From: JBFMGS01 sp040752635 | GTDB taxonomy: Bacteria > Bacillota > SHA-98 > UBA4971 | Direction: 5' to 3' | DNA length: 64,000 nt | Assembly: GCA_040752635.1 (NCBI GenBank) | Contig: JBFMGS010000002.1 | Location: 1 to 64,000 of the forward strand | In this document: positions 1 through 8,976 of the stretch, piece by piece | How positions within the stretch are numbered: position 1 is the first letter of the stretch | How the letters are laid out: each line of letters starts with the position of its first letter | Program-made: the position numbers and the translations under genes | The notes under the pieces: generated by a model | Databases searched by the model: none | What the model was told of the DNA's origin: nothing | What the model saw: the letters and a program-made list of their open reading frames with translations, nothing else

Positions 1-474
1 TGCGAGCTTTACGGCGGTTTCCACCATGCCGACATCGAACACCTCAAGCTCAGGCTTGATATGAAGCTCGGCCATCTTTCGGGCAAAGGCCTCAATAAGC
101 CACAGGGGGTTCTCGAACACTCCCTCACCGAAATTCACCGTTCCGCACGTCAAGGTCGCCATCTCGGGCACAAGGTCGAGGGGACGCAACCTTTCTTCGG
201 GGGGCGTGCCCACCGCACCGCCGGTCGAGATTTGGACTATCACGTCGCACCTCTCTCGTATAAGGGCCATGGTTTCCCGGAAGGTTGCAACATCCTGGGT
301 GGGCCTGCCCTCGGCGTCACGCACGTGAAGATGGATTATGGATGCCCCAGCGTTCCAGGCCTCCAGGGCCGCCTTTGCGATCTCCTCCGGGGATAGCGGC
401 AGGTTCGGGTTATCCGCCCTCGTGGTTTCGGCACCTGTCAGTGCCGCCGTGATGATCAGTTTATCCGTCGTCAC
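1..474 (-). CDS. kce: 3-keto-5-aminohexanoate cleavage enzyme (BKACE family), 3' part outside window
   Basis: In lysine fermentation this enzyme condenses 3-keto-5-aminohexanoate with acetyl-CoA and releases acetoacetate and 3-aminobutyryl-CoA. The first 158 residues are present and run off the window edge. The N-terminus has the family hallmark [12 protein letters not shown], then [12 protein letters not shown], the metal-binding SIIHLHVRD segment and a PTQD motif. I chose a GTG start at 474 behind the SD AAGGGGG; it overlaps the end of kal by 14 bases. It is the last visible gene of the kdd-kamA-kamB-kamD-kamE-kal-kce operon, so the call rests on both sequence and context. Confidence 0.93.
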   Translation of the reverse strand, partial: MTTDKLIITAALTGAETTRADNPNLPLSPEEIAKAALEAWNAGASIIHLHVRDAEGRPTQDVATFRETMALIRERCDVIVQISTGGAVGTPPEERLRPLDLVPEMATLTCGTVNFGEGVFENPLWLIEAFARKMAELHIKPELEVFDVGMVETAVKLA

Positions 475-862
475 CTTCCCCCTTCTTGCATTGCCTGTCC
501 TTCGGAACGACGCACGTCCCGCTCGCCCGAACCACGAGCACCGGTTCAGGGAGCACCTCTGCGGCAGACGAATCCTGGGCGACGGACGCGATTACTTTGT
601 GGATGGTAAACTCCATCTTTCTTGATGTGTTGCCGACTGAAGTGATCCTTCCCCTTGCTTCAAGGTAGTCGCCTGCGTACACGGGTACAAGGAACTCCAC
701 GTTATCATACGCTCTGAACAGACCCTCATCGCCATCGTGCCGGATGAGCAGTTCGGTTGCCACATCGCCCAGAAGCTGCATGAGCCTCCCGCCGTCCACG
801 ATTCCCCCGCCATAGTGGCTGTCTTGCTGGCTCATTCTCACTCGTATCAAGGACTGTTCCAT
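461..862 (-). CDS. kal: 3-aminobutyryl-CoA ammonia-lyase (hotdog fold)
   Basis: Kal deaminates L-3-aminobutyryl-CoA, the Kce product, to crotonyl-CoA. The 133-residue protein has the single hotdog-domain length of the family. Recognisable segments are [21 protein letters not shown] near the N-terminus, [18 protein letters not shown] in the middle and GTCVVPK near the end. An in-frame GTG lies six bases upstream at 868, but the SD AAGGAG is correctly spaced for the ATG at 862. Without the neighbours this could be called only a hotdog thioesterase; its place between kamE and kce makes Kal the better assignment. Confidence 0.88.
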   Translation of the reverse strand: MEQSLIRVRMSQQDSHYGGGIVDGGRLMQLLGDVATELLIRHDGDEGLFRAYDNVEFLVPVYAGDYLEARGRITSVGNTSRKMEFTIHKVIASVAQDSSAAEVLPEPVLVVRASGTCVVPKDRQCKKGEGDDG

Positions 863-948
863 GTTCACATCTCCTTCGCGGCACGGGTTCGTCTGTTTTG
901 GATCAGGATTTGGTCGCAGGCCGGATCAGTAACCGTTCCCGGGCCAGG

Positions 949-1716
949 TTAGGGCCCGTTTGCCGGCGCCCACACGCCGATGCGTCGCGCAAGTTCCTGG
1001 GCTATGAACGAGCCGACGTGTGAGGGCAATGTGCCCGGCCCGAATCCGGCATCATAGCCGAGCTCCACCGCAAGCTCGTGGGATATCCTGGGTCCGCCCA
1101 TTATGAGCAGCACTTTCTCACGTATGCCCTCGGCTTCAACAAGTTCCGCCAGGTTGGTAAGGTTATCTATGTGGACGTTCTTTTGGGTCACAACCTGAGA
1201 AACCAGGATGGCGTCGGCATTTACCTCAATGGCCTTTGCTACGAGTGTCTCGTTGGGCACCTGGCTGCCAAGGTTGTACGCCGTAAACCAGGGATACCGT
1301 TCAAGCCCGTACTCGCCTGCGTATCCTTTCATGTTGATGATCGCGTCGATCCCGACGGTGTGGGCATCGGTTCCTGTGCACGCCGCGACCACGACGACCC
1401 TCCGCCCGATGTGCGTCTTGATGAACTCGTTGATCTCGTCGTAAGTCATGTGCTCCATGTCAACTCTTGGCACTTTTATCCTGGTCATGTCCACCGAGTG
1501 TTTGCATCGGCCGTAGACCACGAAGAACGAGAAGGTACCAGCGATGTCGTGAGTGTAGACTACTTTGACGTCTTCAAGCCCCATTTTCCCGCATAGCACG
1601 GAAGCCGCTCTGGTTGCTTCCGGGCTACAGGGCACAGGAAGCGTAAAGCTCATCTGCACGTATCCGTCATCGAGAGTGTCGCCATACGGGCGAACTCTCG
1701 CGAGGTTGGCGTTCAC
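949..1716 (-). CDS. kamE: lysine 5,6-aminomutase, beta subunit
   Basis: The small subunit of the adenosylcobalamin- and PLP-dependent mutase moves the terminal amino group of beta-lysine to carbon 5, giving 3,5-diaminohexanoate. The B12 motif DxHxxG is present as DAHTVG (His about residue 119). Eleven residues later comes NMKG, whose Lys (about residue 130) matches the spacing of the PLP-binding Lys144 to His133 in the Clostridium sticklandii enzyme. A Rossmann-type B12 domain forms the C-terminal half. The GTG start at 1716 overlaps the kamD stop by four bases (GTGA) behind GGAGGGGAGG, which suggests translational coupling. A GTG at 1725 abuts the SD and is less likely. Confidence 0.95.
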   Translation of the reverse strand: MNANLARVRPYGDTLDDGYVQMSFTLPVPCSPEATRAASVLCGKMGLEDVKVVYTHDIAGTFSFFVVYGRCKHSVDMTRIKVPRVDMEHMTYDEINEFIKTHIGRRVVVVAACTGTDAHTVGIDAIINMKGYAGEYGLERYPWFTAYNLGSQVPNETLVAKAIEVNADAILVSQVVTQKNVHIDNLTNLAELVEAEGIREKVLLIMGGPRISHELAVELGYDAGFGPGTLPSHVGSFIAQELARRIGVWAPANGP

Positions 1717-3332
1717 CCTGCGCACCTCCCCTCCACCCCTTGCATCCGGTGGCGCCAGAGTTTGGGCGCAAAGCCGGGAGACGAAAGCTCCCTCATGAAC
1801 AGTTGGGGGAACGGGTTGTAGTAGCCCTCGCGCTTCTTCACGACGCCGTCGAGCCCCCGGCCCCCTCTCCGGTCTCGCTTTATGGAAGCGAACATGCCCT
1901 GCTCAATAGCGGACATGATGCCGATCTCTGCCACCCGTTCCAGCATGGCCGTGGCCTTGGTAAGGACTTCGTTTGCGCGACGTTCCATCTTTCCGCCTTT
2001 GCGGTACGAGATCTCGCATCCCATGTGGCGCGCATTGTTCATTATGTACTTCGCGTTTTCTATAGCCAGGTACCTGTCCTGTAAGAACGGGGTGTGGACG
2101 TGCTCCGTAAGTACCCCCACGAGCTGGATGGTCTGGCCCGAGATGATCCCGGTAAGGTTAAACATGGCATCCATGAGGTGCCCTTTGAAGATGTTGCCTG
2201 TCATGTACTTGGTGGGCGGCATGTATTTCAGAGGGGCATCCGGGAATATAGTCCTTGCCATCTCCGCCTGAGCTAGCTCGTACAGAAAACCGTCGGTCAT
2301 GTCGGGGTTCATCTGGAACGCGTGTCCCAGGCCTATTTGTTCCGGCCGCAGCCCTGAGCGCAGCGCAAGTTCTTCGTTGATGAACTGCGACGCAAGAACC
2401 GTGTGGGCCTGCTCGTAAGCATCCGCCGTGGTGAGATAGTTGTCCTCTCCTGTATTGATTACGACCCCCGCATACGCGTTTATCATCCTGGAAAACCGCT
2501 GGTCGATGAAGGTCCGCCGCATGTTGATGTCGCGGAAGAGTATGCCGTACATGGCGTCGTTGAGCATCATGTCGAGCCTTTCCATGGCTCCCATGGCTGC
2601 GATCTCAGGCATGCACAGGCCCGAGCAGTAGTTCACGAGGCGGATGTACCGGCCGATTTCGTGGCTCACTTCGTCCAGCGCTTCGCGCATTATCCGAAAG
2701 TTCGCCTGAGTCGCGTATGTCCCCCCGTAGCCCTCTGTCGTGGGTCCATACGGAACGTAGTCCAGCAGGCTTTGGGCGGTACTCCGGATGACAGCGATTA
2801 TGTCGGCGCCGCACTTCGCGGCGGCCTTGGCCTGGGTGACGTCCTCGTAGATGTTGCCGGTGGCCACTATGACGTAGATGTACGGGGGCTCGCTCGTGTC
2901 GAGACTATCTATGAGTCTTTCGCGTTCGAGGCGCCGGCCCTTGATAAACGCGCACATTCGCGCGGCTTGGCTTTCAACCGCCTCCTGCACCGCCTTGTCG
3001 TCCGCAGGGCGCACGTCTTCAAGGCGGAGTTCGCCGGAGGAGATCTTCCTGGCGACCTGGGATGCGGTGAGGCCCTCCTGAACCATCGCAGAGCCTATCC
3101 AGTACGCGATCCCATCTGCGAGCAGCCCCGCGGCCTGCGCCCGGTCCACGATCACGTTGGGCAGCGGCACACCGTCTTCATCCACCCCGTTGAGTCCGAG
3201 CAGCCGAAGCACAGTCCTTTCGATCGTAGTGGTCGTATTGGCCTGAATCTCAGGCTCTATCCCGTCCGCGATCTGACGTGCGGCACGTCTCGCCCGCTCA
3301 ACAAGGGACATATCGAGGCTGATCCTGCTCAT
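1713..3332 (-). CDS. kamD: lysine 5,6-aminomutase, alpha subunit
   Basis: This is the large catalytic TIM-barrel subunit, partner of KamE. Its 539 residues compare with roughly 515-520 in the clostridial enzyme. Recognisable stretches include YVPYGPTTEGYGGTYATQAN (barrel region near residue 200), NYCSGLCMPEIA, and QMNPDMTDGFLYELAQAEM followed by KYMPPTKYMTGN. The ATG at 3332 follows GGAAGGAGGAG and overlaps the upstream stop by four bases (ATGA). Together with the four-base overlap to kamE, this makes kamB-like, kamD and kamE a tightly coupled translational unit. Confidence 0.96.
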   Translation of the reverse strand: MSRISLDMSLVERARRAARQIADGIEPEIQANTTTTIERTVLRLLGLNGVDEDGVPLPNVIVDRAQAAGLLADGIAYWIGSAMVQEGLTASQVARKISSGELRLEDVRPADDKAVQEAVESQAARMCAFIKGRRLERERLIDSLDTSEPPYIYVIVATGNIYEDVTQAKAAAKCGADIIAVIRSTAQSLLDYVPYGPTTEGYGGTYATQANFRIMREALDEVSHEIGRYIRLVNYCSGLCMPEIAAMGAMERLDMMLNDAMYGILFRDINMRRTFIDQRFSRMINAYAGVVINTGEDNYLTTADAYEQAHTVLASQFINEELALRSGLRPEQIGLGHAFQMNPDMTDGFLYELAQAEMARTIFPDAPLKYMPPTKYMTGNIFKGHLMDAMFNLTGIISGQTIQLVGVLTEHVHTPFLQDRYLAIENAKYIMNNARHMGCEISYRKGGKMERRANEVLTKATAMLERVAEIGIMSAIEQGMFASIKRDRRGGRGLDGVVKKREGYYNPFPQLFMRELSSPGFAPKLWRHRMQGVEGRCAG

Positions 3333-4483
3333 GCGACTCCTCCTTCCCCGGGCGCCTGCACTCTGGCGTAAAGGCGTCGGCCACCCGCGACCCTTTCACG
3401 ACGCGCCCGCTCCGTCGTGTCCCCGCCGGGGACGTTTCGCGACTCCCCGGCCACGACATCGAAGGCCGGGATCGGTGCCAGCGCGCGAGCTATCCTATCG
3501 AGAAACACGTGCGGATCAAACAGGCGGCCATCAGGCGCCGTCGGGTTCGTTGTAACGGCAACCAGCCTAACCGGGTGCATCACGGCCACCTGCCCACCAC
3601 GGGACCAGAATCGCACGAGATCTCCAGAACCCGCGAGAATCCTGGTGGCGTCGCGCGCCACCACCGTAAGCCCCGAAGCCTTGCCGTGCCGTAAGAGCGC
3701 GCGGACGAAGCTTCCAGTGAGGGCCCCTCCGAGAAGGATCGTGTCAACTCCTCCCGCTACCGCCTGAGCTATTTCATCGGCACGCAAGAGTACACTGGGC
3801 ACAGTGAGGCGCCGAACCTCCCCTTCTGTGTCGAACAGCAACACATCGCGGTGTGAAAGCTCCTCCGCCCGCACGCATTCTTTTAGCGGGCTTTCCCATC
3901 CCGCCGTCGTCAGCACATCGACAGCGTGTGCGGTGCGACGTACGACTCCCTCCATAGTCTCGGCAAGGACTGCGCCGGTGGCCAGCACTGTTGCTTCGAC
4001 GAGGGAGGGTGCACACGAGAACCTCCTCCCGGCAGCTCCATCGATGGCTACGAACCGCGCACCCAGCCTTCGCATGATGGTAACCGCATCACTGGCGGCT
4101 GAGGCGTTGTTCCCGCCCGCGACCTCTACCGCACCGGCGCTGCGGACTCTGTACACAACGAGCCTGCCCAGGGCTGACGCGTGCCGTGTCACAGCCATAG
4201 GTTCCAGCGATGCCTGCGCTCTCGGCGCAAGCTTTTCGGCCGTGGCAACAAGGGCTCCTCCAGGAAGCAATATGGGAGGCTTGGGCAGCATCGTCACCGC
4301 GTCGGTCGCTTCGCCATCCCGCCCGGCCGAGGCCACTCCTACAGGAATACCTCTCGCACCGACGCTGGCGACTATGGCACCGAGCGTTACGGTCTTACCG
4401 CAGTTCTTGGCCATGCCGACGACCGCAACGCTTGAACCGGAAGATAGAACAATGTCAGCGAGATGCGGTATCGAGTCTGTCAT
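3329..4483 (-). CDS. kamB: KamB-like P-loop protein, probable lysine 5,6-aminomutase reactivase component
   Basis: This 384-residue protein sits between kamA and kamD, where clostridial operons carry kamB/kamC, whose products are thought to reactivate the B12 mutase. An N-terminal Walker A-like motif is present (VVGMAKNCGKTVT, about residues 20-32), as is a family-like IDGAAGRRFSCAP segment in the middle and LLGGALTGSFV later. The C-terminus is low in complexity and Arg-rich. I preferred the ATG at 4483 because it overlaps a short upstream open frame that has a strong ribosome site. A GTG at 4600 would add a 39-residue, low-complexity Arg/Gly extension overlapping kamA. The family assignment is from memory and context. 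Confidence 0.65.
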   Translation of the reverse strand: MTDSIPHLADIVLSSGSSVAVVGMAKNCGKTVTLGAIVASVGARGIPVGVASAGRDGEATDAVTMLPKPPILLPGGALVATAEKLAPRAQASLEPMAVTRHASALGRLVVYRVRSAGAVEVAGGNNASAASDAVTIMRRLGARFVAIDGAAGRRFSCAPSLVEATVLATGAVLAETMEGVVRRTAHAVDVLTTAGWESPLKECVRAEELSHRDVLLFDTEGEVRRLTVPSVLLRADEIAQAVAGGVDTILLGGALTGSFVRALLRHGKASGLTVVARDATRILAGSGDLVRFWSRGGQVAVMHPVRLVAVTTNPTAPDGRLFDPHVFLDRIARALAPIPAFDVVAGESRNVPGGDTTERARRERVAGGRRLYARVQAPGEGGVA

Positions 4484-4530
4484 AGCACTCGCGCCACCCG
4501 CCGCCCGACCGCTGGGCTTCGGGATGCCAC
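4480..4530 (-). other. possible 16-codon leader frame coupled to kamB
   Basis: Between the kamA stop and the preferred kamB start lies the best ribosome site of the interval, GGGGAGAGGAGGG. It is followed after four bases by a GTG that is out of frame with kamB. That frame runs 16 codons and stops at a TGA overlapping the kamB ATG (ATGA). The arrangement is typical of translational coupling. The peptide shows no recognisable features, and whether it is made is unknown. Confidence 0.35.
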
Positions 4531-4559
4531 GCGTCCCTCCTCTCCCCAGCACGCGAAGC

Positions 4560-5819
4560 CTACGATCTCTTCCGGCTGCGCGCCTTTCTTCCAAGTTCAC
4601 TGGGCTCCAGGCTCACGGCGTCGCCGTCGAGAAGCGCCGCCACCCCTTCGGCTCTCTTCTTCCCCGCCTCCTTGCACAGGATGCAGGTGCCACACGAGCT
4701 TACGTAGCATTCTGGCTCGTTGTATACGCTGATGACGCCCTCGTAGTTTCTCAGTACCACCTTTCGTTCGCCCTGGGAGATGAGGTAGTCGGGACCCACC
4801 GGGATCTTTCCGCCCCCCCCGGGGACGTCCACCACGAATGTGGGCACCGCAAACCCTGACGTATGTCCACGCAGGTGCTCGATAATCTCGATACCCTTGG
4901 CCACCGGCGTTCTGAAGTGCTCCAGCCCCATTGACAGATCACACTGGTAGATATAGTAAGGCCGAACCCTCATCTTCACGAGCTCGTGCACGAGCTTCTT
5001 CATGATGTGCGGACAGTCGTTTATTCCTCGCAGGAGCACTGACTGGTTCCCGAGAGGAATCCCTGCGTCAGCGAGGAGCTCGCATGCTCTCCTCGATTCC
5101 CGCGTGACTTCCTTCGGATGGTTGAAGTGAGTGTTCACCCACAGAGGATGGTGTTTCTTTAACATGGAACAAAGCTCCGGCGTGATCCTCTGCGGCAGGA
5201 CTACGGGGGTCCTCGTGCCGATGCGGATTATCTCCACGTGATCAATGGATCGCAAGTGCTTGAGGACGTATTCCAGCACGTCATCGCCCAGAACCAGTGG
5301 GTCTCCGCCGGATACGAGCACATCCCGCACCTCGGGCGTCTTGCGGATGTAGTCAATAGCTCCATCGATATGCGCCTGAGTCACCGGCGCGTCTTCAAGT
5401 CCTGCAAGCCTCCGCCTCGTACAATGGCGACAGTACATCGCGCACAGATTCGTAACGAGGAACAACACCCTGTCCGGATACCTGTGCGTGAGGAACGGAA
5501 CAGGCGAGTCCACGTCCTCGTGCAACGGGTCAACCATCTCGTAAGGCGTGGTATGAAGCTCAAATGCAGTAGGCACTCCCTGGCGCCGAATAGGGCAGCC
5601 CGGGTCGTCAGGGGACATCAGGCTCACGTAGTAAGGCGTGATCGCCATGCGGAACCGCCCGAGGCAACGCCGGATGCCTTCCTCTTCCTCCGGGGTAAGG
5701 TCAATCGCCTTCTTGAGGGTCTCTACGTCACTGACCCGGTTTCTCACCTGCCAGCGCCAGTCGCCCCACTCTCCGTCGCTGACATCCTTCCATAGCGGGA
5801 TATCACGGAAGTCTCTCAT
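4560..5819 (-). CDS. kamA: L-lysine 2,3-aminomutase (radical SAM)
   Basis: This enzyme converts L-alpha-lysine to L-beta-lysine, the first step of the pathway, using SAM, a [4Fe-4S] cluster and PLP. The radical SAM motif CAMYCRHC is at Cys126/130/133 in this numbering (125/129/132 in the Clostridium subterminale enzyme). The PLP lysine lies in [10 protein letters not shown] at about Lys338, and C-terminal Cys residues in SSCGTCILC match the zinc site. The length of 419 residues fits the family. I used the ATG at 5819, preceded by AGAGGAGAT; a longer frame from 5867 adds 16 residues not typical of the family. Confidence 0.96.
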   Translation of the reverse strand: MRDFRDIPLWKDVSDGEWGDWRWQVRNRVSDVETLKKAIDLTPEEEEGIRRCLGRFRMAITPYYVSLMSPDDPGCPIRRQGVPTAFELHTTPYEMVDPLHEDVDSPVPFLTHRYPDRVLFLVTNLCAMYCRHCTRRRLAGLEDAPVTQAHIDGAIDYIRKTPEVRDVLVSGGDPLVLGDDVLEYVLKHLRSIDHVEIIRIGTRTPVVLPQRITPELCSMLKKHHPLWVNTHFNHPKEVTRESRRACELLADAGIPLGNQSVLLRGINDCPHIMKKLVHELVKMRVRPYYIYQCDLSMGLEHFRTPVAKGIEIIEHLRGHTSGFAVPTFVVDVPGGGGKIPVGPDYLISQGERKVVLRNYEGVISVYNEPECYVSSCGTCILCKEAGKKRAEGVAALLDGDAVSLEPSELGRKARSRKRS

Positions 5820-5942
5820 CGAACCGCCATCTCCTCTAAGTTGGTCGCCAAGAATTCGCGCCGTCATTCAGCATATCACAACTTTCCTGCGAGCGGCGGT
5901 GCTACATTCGATCTCTCCATATGCACGCTGATTCAAGCGCAG

Positions 5943-6983
5943 TCACGCCACCGCCCATCTCTTGACAAACATCTCCATCAGGACCGGGCTCTCCCGCAGC
6001 GCAGCCAGGGCGATCTCAGCGTGCCCCTCCGTGTACCCGTTGCCAATGATCATGGTGACGTCCTTTCCTATGCCTTCCGCGCCAAGGGCCGCAGATGTAA
6101 AGCTTGTGGCCATGCTGAAGAAATAGACAATGCCTTTGTCCCTGGTAGCCATTATCGACGCCATCTCAGTGCCGGGAATGTTCACACAGTTGATGGTGAT
6201 GTCCGCGAGCCTCCCCCCGGTCAGCTCGCTCACCTTCTCGAAAACCTCGAGCGGCCGCGTAGCGTCGGCGGCGAACGCACGGTCTGCAAATCCGGATTCG
6301 GCGACGCGGTCAAGGCTTGCCTGGCTATGCGCCATTCCGAGCACCCTGCCGGTCACCCCCGCCCGTTTTCGGGCCTCATACAGGCACAAGAGGCCCGACT
6401 TTCCTCCTGCCCCTATCACCAGGACCGTGTCACCGGGTCTGACGAGCTTTGCCGTCTGCGCGGGCGCCCCGGCCACGTCCAGCACTGCAAGGGCGAGCGA
6501 CGCCGGCATATCGCCAGGCAGCTTAGCATGGATCCCGCTTTCAAACAAGATAGCCTGGCCTTTGATCTTGACCTGATCGATGTCCTTGCGTATCTCCAGA
6601 ATCTCATCGATGACAAGAGGCGTTAGAGAAAGCGATACCAGGCTCGCTATCCTGTCGCCGGGCTCAAGACCTACCCTTCCCATAAGGTCGCGCCCGATCT
6701 CGCGGACCTCACCGATGAACATACCCCCGGACCCTGTCACGGGGTTATGGTGCTTGCCTCGCTGCCTTACGATATCCAGCATTATCCTGACGATCTCGGC
6801 GTCGTCACCTTGGGCCTGGGCCTTGATTTGGGTGAAGCTCGCCGCATCGACATTCAATGTATCAACATCAACAAGGATCTCGTTATCGTATGGCACCATG
6901 GTATTGTCAACCCGCCATGCGGCTTGCGGGAGTACGCCTTTAGGCTCAATGACCCGGTGAGTGCCGTACTTACACCCTCTCAA
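5943..6983 (-). CDS. kdd: L-erythro-3,5-diaminohexanoate dehydrogenase
   Basis: Kdd is an NAD(P)-dependent oxidative deaminase that forms 3-keto-5-aminohexanoate in lysine fermentation. The N-terminal RGCKYGTHRVIEPKGVLPQ is characteristic of the family, and a dinucleotide-binding segment VLVIGAGGKSGLL lies mid-protein. The start is best placed at the TTG at 6983, seven bases after GGAGGG, giving 346 residues that begin directly with the family N-terminus. ATGs at 6998 and 7019 are in frame, but 6998 lies inside the SD region. It is the promoter-proximal gene of the operon. Confidence 0.93.
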   Translation of the reverse strand: MRGCKYGTHRVIEPKGVLPQAAWRVDNTMVPYDNEILVDVDTLNVDAASFTQIKAQAQGDDAEIVRIMLDIVRQRGKHHNPVTGSGGMFIGEVREIGRDLMGRVGLEPGDRIASLVSLSLTPLVIDEILEIRKDIDQVKIKGQAILFESGIHAKLPGDMPASLALAVLDVAGAPAQTAKLVRPGDTVLVIGAGGKSGLLCLYEARKRAGVTGRVLGMAHSQASLDRVAESGFADRAFAADATRPLEVFEKVSELTGGRLADITINCVNIPGTEMASIMATRDKGIVYFFSMATSFTSAALGAEGIGKDVTMIIGNGYTEGHAEIALAALRESPVLMEMFVKRWAVA

Positions 6984-7732
6984 CCGTGATCCCTCCATAA
7001 CCAGCAACCATGTTAGCAAGCCTCTGGTTTCTTACTGACATCACAGCAAGTTCCATACCATAAGCAAAACCCCGGGTGGATCCCCAGGTTATTCCCACCG
7101 AAGTTCTGCAGAAAGAACCGTACCAACACTACGGCACAGCTTGCAGCCCTGAGATACAGTAGGCAGCCTTTAGGGTCTGCAACTAGGTGTAATGCTGCGT
7201 GACGCCGAAAATTGGGCATCTGCTTGCGATTTGGCACGGCCAAGTTTATGCGGTAAACATTCTAATTTGACCCACCTGCCCGTTCTCGGCGGGTACGAAG
7301 GGCGGTTCAGTCGCCGCCTTCGTCCGCTGTTTCCACAACCAGTCTGCTGCAAGCGTTCTCCTCTACCTCATGAGATGCCCGATAGCGTCCAGTCTGACGT
7401 GCCCGGCGCTGCTATTTCGACGGGAAACCGCTGCTCTGAGTTCGCTTCCCACAGAGTTGAGTTCCAAACGACCAACCTTGCCCTCCTCAAGTGGTCGACT
7501 CAACCGTTTTCCTCAAGTCCGAATTCGACCGAGGCATCTCCCCCGCTTCCGCCGCCCTACATTGGGCCAGCGCCCCCCTGTAAGAGCCTCGTGGGATGGT
7601 TGCGCGCGGGCCCGCCAGGCTGATAACTCCCACATCTATGCAGTTTTCTTTTATGGCGGGTGTGAACGAGAAATGTTCCCGATAGTGCAGGAATTGCCGT
7701 GTAGGCGTCGTAATGATCTATTGTGGATTGGG
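6984..7732. other. gene-free region between kdd and the LacI regulator
   Basis: About 750 bases separate the divergent kdd operon and lacI-type gene. Open frames on both strands (up to about 140 codons) are Ser/Pro/Arg-rich, lack ribosome sites and resemble no family I know. The region should hold the promoter of the lysine operon, but I could not find a convincing -35/-10 pair. I see no terminator-like T-run hairpin, tRNA or repeat here. Confidence 0.5.
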
Positions 7733-7742
7733 AAAACGTTTT
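7733..7742. promoter_or_regulatory. palindromic operator-like site upstream of LacI-type gene
   Basis: AAAACGTTTT is a perfect ten-base palindrome with the central CG typical of LacI/CcpA-family operators. It ends 32 bases before the start codon of the LacI-family gene. The wider sequence also resembles a catabolite-response element, matching most of TGWAANCGNTNWCA. Autoregulation by the adjacent regulator or CcpA control are both possible. Confidence 0.5.
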
Positions 7743-7774
7743 ACTGCAATACTTCGAGGTGAGCATTCGAACTT

Positions 7775-8791
7775 ATGTCAACCATAAGAGACGTCGCAGC
7801 AGAGGCGGGTGTATCAATAGCAAGTGTTTCGAAGATGCTCAATGACCCCAACTACGGCTCGCCGGAAACCCGGGCCAGGGTTATGGCAGCCGTAAAGAAG
7901 CTCGGGTATCACCGCAATAACATCGCAAGGAGCATGGTCAAGGGGAAGACCGGGATGATAGCCCTCGTTATCCCGGATGTCCGAAACCCGTTCTTCACGG
8001 CCGTGGCACGAGGGGTGGAGGATGTAGCCAACAAGTACGATTACAGGGTGATGCTCTGCAACACGGACGAGGACCCCACAAAGCAGCGGAACTACATCGA
8101 TGTCCTCCGCAGCAAGATTGCTGACGGCTTCATAATAGCAGTGGCTTCCGAAGAGGATCGGTATCTGAAGAGGGTGGACCGCGAGAAGCTTCCATTTGTA
8201 TTCATCGATCGGGAGTGCCCAAGTATTCCCGCAGACGCTGTGGTGGTAGACAACAGGGACGGCGCCTACAAGGCCGTAAGTCACCTCATCCGGCTCGGGC
8301 ACAGACGCATAGGCTTGATCGCTGGCAAGCGGGACACTCTGACTGGCCGGGACAGGCTTCGAGGGTACCTCGATGCCCTTCGTGACGACGGGCTTACAGT
8401 AGATGAGACTCTCATAAGGGATGGAGGATTCACCACGGAGGGAGGCTATGAAGCCGCACGGAGCCTCCTGGCCGTCGGGCGAGGTCTCACTGCCATATTC
8501 GTATCGAACAACGCGATGACGATCGGTTGTCTTAAGGCGCTGGCCGAGGCCAGGGTGAGGATACCCGACCAGATAGCGGTGGTTGGGTTTGACGACTCGG
8601 AATGGGCGGAGTTCTTCACACCGCCCCTTACCGTCATTCGACAGCCGACCTACACTATGGGCACCCTGGCCGGGGAGATCTTGTTTCAGAGGCTTGAGGG
8701 CTCTGGTCCACCCGAAAGGAAAGAGATAGTCCTCAAGCCGGAACTAGTAGTTAGAGAGTCATGCGGGGCAGGTCAACGAGGCAAGGCGTAG
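7775..8791 (+). CDS. LacI-family transcriptional regulator
   Basis: A 338-residue regulator of standard family length. The N-terminal helix-turn-helix STIRDVAAEAGVSIASVSK (residues 2-20) is followed by the hinge-helix region and a periplasmic-binding-protein-like effector domain starting near IALVIPDVRNPFF. It also has the common IADGFIIA, HRRIGLIAG and VVGFDDSEWAEFFTPPLT segments. It precedes a sugar isomerase and kinase on the same strand and probably controls them. The effector is not evident. A palindromic site just upstream suggests autoregulation. Confidence 0.93.
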   Translation: MSTIRDVAAEAGVSIASVSKMLNDPNYGSPETRARVMAAVKKLGYHRNNIARSMVKGKTGMIALVIPDVRNPFFTAVARGVEDVANKYDYRVMLCNTDEDPTKQRNYIDVLRSKIADGFIIAVASEEDRYLKRVDREKLPFVFIDRECPSIPADAVVVDNRDGAYKAVSHLIRLGHRRIGLIAGKRDTLTGRDRLRGYLDALRDDGLTVDETLIRDGGFTTEGGYEAARSLLAVGRGLTAIFVSNNAMTIGCLKALAEARVRIPDQIAVVGFDDSEWAEFFTPPLTVIRQPTYTMGTLAGEILFQRLEGSGPPERKEIVLKPELVVRESCGAGQRGKA

Positions 8792-8976
8792 GCCCTGATG
8801 GGTAGCTATTCGTCGGTGGAAGCCACTCCAAGGATCGTTGAGCTGGTAACCGGATTTACCCTGGAATACCCTTGGCGCTCGAGTGCCCATTTGGCGCGAA
8901 CTCAGGGTGCCTTGAGACGGAGCCTCAAGACAAAGAGCTTTGGGGCAAGAGGAATAATCAGTGGAGGAGGATCGAC

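Noticed and set aside
7100..7260. Sigma-54 promoter for the lysine operon (TTGGTACG and TGGCACGG segments)
   Set aside because: The spacing from GG to the downstream GC is wrong for a -24/-12 promoter in every reading I tried.
7192..7623. 143-codon plus-strand frame in the kdd/lacI intergenic region
   Set aside because: Ser/Pro-rich without domains or ribosome site; overlapping frames on both strands are equally plausible, so it is probably non-coding.
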